The notes under the pieces are model-generated. The model ran no database searches. It was given only the letters and a program-made list of their open reading frames with translations, and was not told where the DNA came from. 64,000 nucleotides of DNA from Kibdelosporangium sp. MJ126-NF4 (GTDB lineage Bacteria; Actinomycetota; Actinomycetes; Mycobacteriales; Pseudonocardiaceae), in assembly GCF_000826545.1 (NCBI RefSeq), contig NZ_CDME01000007.1:248001-312000 (forward strand), in the 5' to 3' direction. Below, one piece after another: positions 60,215-64,000 of this stretch (within the stretch, counting starts at the first letter, position 1; every line of letters begins with the position of its first letter). The position numbers were made by a program, and so were the translations under genes.

Positions 60215-60928
60215 TCAGGGGCGTAGCTCCGGCGTGGTGGCGATCTGGATCATCGCGTCCACGGTCAACAGCGGGGTGAATTTGCCGCGACTCACCGCGT
60301 CCGCACGGTCGTGCCGGTTCGACCGGACGAGTACCCGGTAGCCGTCGGAGTAGGCGATGACCGCCGGGTTTTCCGGCGGGGTCCGGCTCAGGAAGAGCTG
60401 CCGCCCTTCAGTGGAGGGCAGCGGTGTGCAGAATTCGGGACAGGCTCCCGGTTGGTCACGGCTGATCTGCACGGTGACTATGCCCACCACCTCCTTGCCG
60501 TCGGACACCGGCAGTTCGATGTGCTCGATCGGTGCGAGTGCGTCGACGGCGGTGTTGCTCTGCGGCTGTTGCACCGGGGTCACCTGGAGCCGCTGCGCGT
60601 CCAGCCTCGGTGACTCGAGCTTCAGTGATCCGAGGTGTGGCTGCACGCTTACCCGCGCCACACACGCCAACTGCAGGGCCCGCTCGGGTTCGGACATGCA
60701 GTCGGCCACTGACGACGAGGCGGCTCCGGTAGGCGAGCTCGGCGTCACCAGCAAGGTCGGCACCGCGATGCCGACGGCGGCCACCACCGCGACACCGGTG
60801 GCTACCACCGTGGAGCGCCGCCGCTGACGTCGGCGCTTGGCCACGGTCATCACGTCGTCGAACGCCAGCCGCATCGGCGGTTCGTCCTTGGCGGCGTACG
60901 CCTCCAGCTCAGAACGCAATTCCCGCAT
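60215..60928 (-). CDS. Single-pass membrane protein, possible anti-sigma partner
   Basis: ATG 60928 lies inside the end of the sigma factor gene (20-base overlap); 237 residues. A short cytoplasmic N-terminus (MRELRSELEAYAAKDEPPMRLAFDDVM), a basic patch RRRQRRR, one membrane helix (about 40-62), and an outer domain of about 170 residues with four Cys (DCMSEP, LACVARV, GACPEFCTPLP). There is no zinc anti-sigma HxxxCxxC motif. Its position suggests it restrains or senses for the SigE-family factor, but this is inference. Confidence 0.8.
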   Translation of the reverse strand: MRELRSELEAYAAKDEPPMRLAFDDVMTVAKRRRQRRRSTVVATGVAVVAAVGIAVPTLLVTPSSPTGAASSSVADCMSEPERALQLACVARVSVQPHLGSLKLESPRLDAQRLQVTPVQQPQSNTAVDALAPIEHIELPVSDGKEVVGIVTVQISRDQPGACPEFCTPLPSTEGRQLFLSRTPPENPAVIAYSDGYRVLVRSNRHDRADAVSRGKFTPLLTVDAMIQIATTPELRP

Positions 60929-61424
60929 CTTCGTCAGCTCCTTCCGGCAGTCCCAGTGCGACCCGCAACGACTCGACCGCTCTCGACGTCTGGCTCTTGA
61001 CCGTTCCCTCGGCCGTTCCTGTCAACTGCGCGACCTCGCTGATGGACAGGTCCTCCATGAACCGGAGGACGACCATCGCCCGCCGCTTGGGCGGCAGCGC
61101 CGCGAGCGCCGCGGCCATGTCCAGCCGCTCGTCGCTGCTGCGGCCCTCGGGTGCCTGCGTGTCCGGGAACGATTCCATCACCTGTTCACGCTTGCGCTTG
61201 GGCACGCCGCTGAGGAACAGGTTGAGCAGGACCTTGTTGGCGTAGGCGGCGGCTGTCTCCGGTCTTATCCGGTGCCAGCGCGGGTACATCCGGACGAAGG
61301 CGGCCTGGACGAGGTCCTCGGCCAGGTGCCAGTCGCCGCACATCGCGTACGCGAGCCTGCGCAGCCGGTGTGCCTGGCTGGTGAAGAACGCTTCGAACGC
61401 CTGGTCCCCCCAAGTGTCTGGCAC
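60909..61424 (-). CDS. SigE-family (ECF-type) RNA polymerase sigma factor
   Basis: GTG 61424; 171 residues. Region 2: FEAFFTSQAHRLRRLAYAMCGDWHLAEDLVQAAFVRMYPRW, with DLVQ the usual polymerase-contacting stretch. Region 4: LAALPPKRRAMVVLRFMEDLSISEVAQLTGTAEGTVKSQTSRAVESLR. The actinobacterial SigE-70 subfamily pattern is clear. It starts the three-gene operon sigma, membrane protein, TPR-CHAT. No promoter of its own could be assigned. Confidence 0.92.
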   Translation of the reverse strand: MPDTWGDQAFEAFFTSQAHRLRRLAYAMCGDWHLAEDLVQAAFVRMYPRWHRIRPETAAAYANKVLLNLFLSGVPKRKREQVMESFPDTQAPEGRSSDERLDMAAALAALPPKRRAMVVLRFMEDLSISEVAQLTGTAEGTVKSQTSRAVESLRVALGLPEGADEDAGIAF

Positions 61425-61439
61425 CGAGTCTGCTTCCTA

Positions 61440-61968
61440 CTCATTGAGCGTCGTGCTCGAATCGGATAATTCGCTCTCCGCATCGGAATGCTGGAGTCCT
61501 GGACGGTCAGTCTCGTCCGGTGGCGATCGGCCCGTTCCTGGATGATCTGCTTGACCCGCGCATGCGGGGTGAACAGGGCGATGTCAGGGTCGCTGTCTCG
61601 TTCCAGGACGTTGATCGCAGCCGCATGGTCTGCCTGCCATACGCCCCCGCGCCGCGTGCAGTGAAGCCGGTCCCCTGAGCGCTTGCCGAGGGTTCGGCAG
61701 CACACCGCGAGCCAGGCATTCCCGCCTTCGGACAGAATCCAGGTCCGGTACTGGTCGGCGCGTACCACGATCTGGTTCCCCATCCGGGAGATGCCCCGGT
61801 TCCAGTGCTGGCGCATCTTCCGTGACAAATACGGGTCGGTAGTCCAGGTGTCCAGCTTGAGCGCGGCGTGTGCTGTCCAAGACGGCGCGTCTGCTCGGCA
61901 AGCTGGCCATACTTCCCGGAGTTGAGGTTCTTGCCGTAGGCGATTCGGGTGACCTTCACCAATCCCAC
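61440..61968 (-). pseudogene. Truncated TnpB-like transposon protein remnant
   Basis: The start VKVTRIAYGKNLNSGKYGQLAEQTRRLGQ (61968 down) and, in another frame, MGNQIVVRADQYRTWILSEGGNAWL followed at once by KRSGDRLHCTRRGGVWQADHAAAINVL and TPHARVKQIIQERADRHRTRLTVQDSS match pieces of an actinobacterial TnpB/IS605-type protein. The large middle part with the catalytic RuvC residues is gone and a frameshift lies near 61830-61880. No flanking ends were recognised. Non-functional remnant. Confidence 0.75.
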
Positions 61969-62169
61969 CTTCTCACGCTGATACTTCTCTTACCTGTCGA
62001 GGTCCGCCGCAGGTTCAAGCGAAGTGAGAAGAATGTGCGGCAGAGCGGGCCGCTGCCGCGGCGGCCTCGCCCGCGGCCTCGGTGGCTTCCTCGGCCTCCG
62101 CGATCGCGTCGAGAGTGGCCTGGAGGGAAGTTTGTACGAGTGCCGCTGCGTTCGTGGCCTTGTCAGCCG

Positions 62170-62451
62170 CTCGCTGTGCTAGTCGCGAAGCGCCCGAACG
62201 TCACCATCAGGGTGTTGCCGTTCAAGGCTGGGGTGCATCCAGGGCTGCACGGGTCGTTCACGTTCCTGCAGTTCCCCCTCGAGCGTGATCCGGGCGTTGT
62301 CCACGTGGAAGACCGGATCGGCAGCCGGTATCGCGACGACGTAGAGGAGATCGACGAGTACAGCGTTGTCGAGGATCGCCTGTTGGAGACCGCACTCTCC
62401 GAGGCACACTCGCTTTCGGCTATTCGAAAGGTGCGGAAGGAGTTGGAATGA
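62170..62451 (+). pseudogene. C-terminal remnant of an XRE-DUF5753 regulator
   Basis: LAVLVAKRPNVTIRVLPFKAG, HGSFTFLQFPLERDPGVVHVED and the tail LLETALSEAHSLSAIRKVRKELE are the last 90 or so residues of a DUF5753 domain. The HTH and most of DUF5753 are absent, with no start codon in context; sequence before 62170 (61969-62169) is unrelated, alanine-rich on the minus strand. Its stop overlaps the DUF397 ATG, the normal arrangement for such pairs. Confidence 0.75.
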
Positions 62452-62699
62452 CATACACGTGGGAGTGGCGAAAGTCCTCCCGATCGGCGACCAGCGGCGA
62501 GTGTGTCGAGGTTGGTTCGTGGCGCAAGTCCTCCTGTTCGGCCACCCAAGGTCAATGTGTTGAGGTTGGCGCTACCCCCGACCCCACCGTCATGGCGGTG
62601 CGGGACAGCAAGCTGGGCGATGGCAGCCCGATCCTGATGTTCTCTCGCGGCGGGTTCGCCGCCTTCATCGACGGCGTCAAGCGCGGCCCGCTGGCCTGA
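62448..62699 (+). CDS. DUF397 protein with duplicated N-terminal motif
   Basis: ATG overlaps the DUF5753 remnant's stop (ATGA); 83 residues against the usual 60-70. The first motif WRKSSRSATSGECVEVG (7-23) is repeated at once as WRKSSCSATQGQCVEVG (25-41), an internal duplication of 18 residues, before the normal TVMAVRDSKLGDG and FAAFIDGVKRG tail. Its regulator partner is truncated, so expression is uncertain. Confidence 0.85.
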   Translation: MTYTWEWRKSSRSATSGECVEVGSWRKSSCSATQGQCVEVGATPDPTVMAVRDSKLGDGSPILMFSRGGFAAFIDGVKRGPLA

Positions 62700-62739
62700 G
62701 CAACGTTCGTCCGAAGCACCTGTCTCCTTGTTCTTCGCG

Positions 62740-62762
62740 AGGGATGGGTGCCCATCATCCCT
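62740..62762 (+). terminator. Weak hairpin after the DUF397 gene
   Basis: AGGGATG (62740-62746) pairs with CATCCCT (62756-62762), nine-nt loop. Short stem; low certainty. Confidence 0.4.
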
Positions 62763-62852
62763 TGTGAGCGCTTGGTGGCGCTCGAAACCGTGTTTGGGTC
62801 ACGGGATGAACAAAGGGTTCAACTCCTGGTGACTTCACGCTAGACTCGCCCT

Positions 62853-62878
62853 ACTTTTGTCGGAGCTGAGCAAAAGGT
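62853..62878 (+). promoter_or_regulatory. CTTTTG-N11-CAAAAG inverted repeat before the ROK gene
   Basis: CTTTTG (62854-62859) and CAAAAG (62871-62876) lie about 115 bp upstream of the ROK start, within an AT-richer stretch that likely holds its promoter. A candidate autoregulatory site; nothing else was seen in the 62700-62992 gap. Confidence 0.4.
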
Positions 62879-62992
62879 CGCCGGAAGTATTGGCGCTTTT
62901 GGCGGATTGCGATACAAGTACCCCAGAACTCAGGGTTACCTGTGAGCTGGACCACCTTAGTTCGGCTAGTTACCCAACGAAGTGGAGCTGGT

Positions 62993-64000
62993 GTGCCGGT
63001 CATGCCGGAGCAGCCGACCGACCGCGCCGCGTTGCGCCGGGCGAACCTCGCCTGGGTCATCCGTGTGCTCAGGGAGCAGGGTGGCCTGTCCAGGGCGCAA
63101 CTGGCGGTGCTGTCCGGCCTGAGCAAGGCGACCGTGTCGACGCTGGTGGCCGAGCTGACCGCACGCGGACTCGTTCGCGCGGGTGGTGTCGCCGCCGGTG
63201 GGCAGGGCAGGCCGGGCCAGATCGTCGAGTTGGACTCCGACGGCGTCCGCGGCATCGGGCTGGAGATCGGCGTCGACCACCTGGCCGTGACCTCCGTGGA
63301 CACCACCGGCACCGTCGTCGCCGACCGGCAGGTCGCCTTCGACGTGCTGTCCGCGGGGGTCGACCGGACCATCGACAAGCTCGCCGAGGTCGCGGACGCC
63401 GAACTCGCCGACGTCATGGGCGCGTATCCGGCGGGGATCACCGTGTCGATCCCCGGCCTGGTCGACACCGCGCAGGGCGTCGTGCGCCTCTCGCCCCGGC
63501 TGCGCTGGCGCGAGGCGCCGGTGGCGGACGGCCTCGCCGGGCGGCTCGGGTTCCCGCTGGAGAAGATCTCGGTCGACAACGACGCGAACCTGTCCGCGAC
63601 CGCCGAGTACGAGGCCGGTGGCATGCGCGGGACCCCTGATCTCGTCTACGTCACGGGTGACTTCGGCATCGGCGCCGGTGTGGTCGCCGGTGGCCGCCTG
63701 GTCCGCGGCTCGATCGGGTACGCGGGCGAGGTCGGCCACATGTCCATGGACCCGATGGGCCCCCAGTGCTCGTGCGGACGGCGCGGCTGCTGGGAGACCC
63801 AGGTCGGGCTGGCCGCGTTGTTCCACGCGCTGGCCGCGCCGGGTGACCCGGTGTCGGATCCCAGCGTTCCGATCGAGGAGCGGATGGCGATCATCCGCTC
63901 ACGGGCCGAGCACGGCGATCAGCGCACGCTCGGCGCCCTGCACCAGATCGGCGCCGCACTCGGCGTCGGAGTGTCCATTGTGGTCAACGTGCTGAGCCCG
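62993..64000 (+). CDS. ROK-family transcriptional regulator, 3' end outside window
   Basis: GTG 62993 (GGAG about five bases upstream) is preferred over ATG 63002; 336 codons seen. N-terminal winged helix (RRANLAWVIRVLREQGGLSRAQLAVLSGLSKATVSTLVAEL), then ROK domain: GIGLEIGVDHLAVTSVDTTG, GITVSIPGLVD, DNDANLSATAEYEAGG, GIGAGVVAGGRLVRGSIGYAGEVGHM, zinc motif CSCGRRGCWET. This is the NagC/XylR type, a sugar-sensing repressor. Target genes probably lie beyond the window edge. Confidence 0.92.
   Translation, partial: MPVMPEQPTDRAALRRANLAWVIRVLREQGGLSRAQLAVLSGLSKATVSTLVAELTARGLVRAGGVAAGGQGRPGQIVELDSDGVRGIGLEIGVDHLAVTSVDTTGTVVADRQVAFDVLSAGVDRTIDKLAEVADAELADVMGAYPAGITVSIPGLVDTAQGVVRLSPRLRWREAPVADGLAGRLGFPLEKISVDNDANLSATAEYEAGGMRGTPDLVYVTGDFGIGAGVVAGGRLVRGSIGYAGEVGHMSMDPMGPQCSCGRRGCWETQVGLAALFHALAAPGDPVSDPSVPIEERMAIIRSRAEHGDQRTLGALHQIGAALGVGVSIVVNVLSP

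Noticed and set aside
61969..62200. Alanine/glutamate-rich minus-strand frame ending near 62027
   Set aside because: Reads like the end of a helical protein, but has no start and overlaps other remnants; no family recognised.
1..64000. CRISPR arrays, tRNA or rRNA genes, complete insertion sequences
   Set aside because: No regularly spaced repeats, no cloverleaf or rRNA-like sequence, and no intact transposase were seen by reading.

Overview
This window is high-GC actinobacterial DNA, most likely from the order Pseudonocardiales (Amycolatopsis/Kibdelosporangium/Lentzea-like). This is an inference from frequent GTG and TTG starts, ATGA/GTGA/TTGA stop-start overlaps, several F420-type luciferase-like oxidoreductases, a full Mce operon, XRE-DUF5753/DUF397 pairs, a DUF222-HNH gene and a SigE-family sigma factor. 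No rRNA, tRNA or CRISPR array was seen.

Region 1 (1-19.7 kb) is mixed metabolism. It holds an SRPBCC-acyl-CoA synthetase fusion cut by the window edge, a secreted M14 carboxypeptidase, four LLM flavin-dependent oxidoreductases (one in a coupled LLM-MBL-GrpB operon facing a PadR regulator), an MFS exporter facing an ArsR-like repressor, cobQ, a secreted GH92 alpha-mannosidase with a ricin-type lectin tail behind a LacI-type palindrome, and an MMPL transporter.

Region 2 (19.7-29.4 kb) is a cobalamin operon: riboswitch, ChlI/ChlD-type chelatase, cobO, cobB, cobL, cbiG. Two foreign-looking blocks interrupt it. A DUF222-HNH endonuclease gene behind a long inverted repeat sits between the chelatase and cobO. 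A minus-strand small ORF plus an XRE-DUF5753/DUF397 pair sits between cobO and cobB, and the DUF397 stop overlaps the cobB start.

Region 3 (29.4-38.3 kb) is centred on tryptophan catabolism. A PaaX-type regulator, tryptophan 2,3-dioxygenase and a kynureninase-like enzyme run rightwards. A creatininase-family hydrolase, an aryl-CoA ligase, an enoyl-CoA hydratase and an unknown protein run leftwards. Together they suggest tryptophan to anthranilate to anthraniloyl-CoA, with the creatininase-family protein as candidate for the missing formylkynurenine deformylase. A PucR-like regulator abuts it.

Region 4 (38.3-53 kb) is a complete Mce operon (two YrbE permeases, MceA-F, two Mce-associated proteins), preceded by two secreted DUF6801-like proteins and followed by two duplicated secreted proteins that share a domain with one of them. 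Three of these four genes carry the same palindrome in front of them. The downstream duplication also left a degraded copy of the neighbouring XRE-cupin regulator.

Region 5 (53-64 kb) has a dithiol-oxidase-like flavoprotein, an S33 exopeptidase, a ROK protein, an operon of SigE-family sigma factor, single-pass membrane protein and 1041-residue TPR-CHAT protein, then a patch of decay (TnpB-like remnant, DUF5753 remnant, an oddly duplicated DUF397), and a second ROK regulator cut by the window edge.
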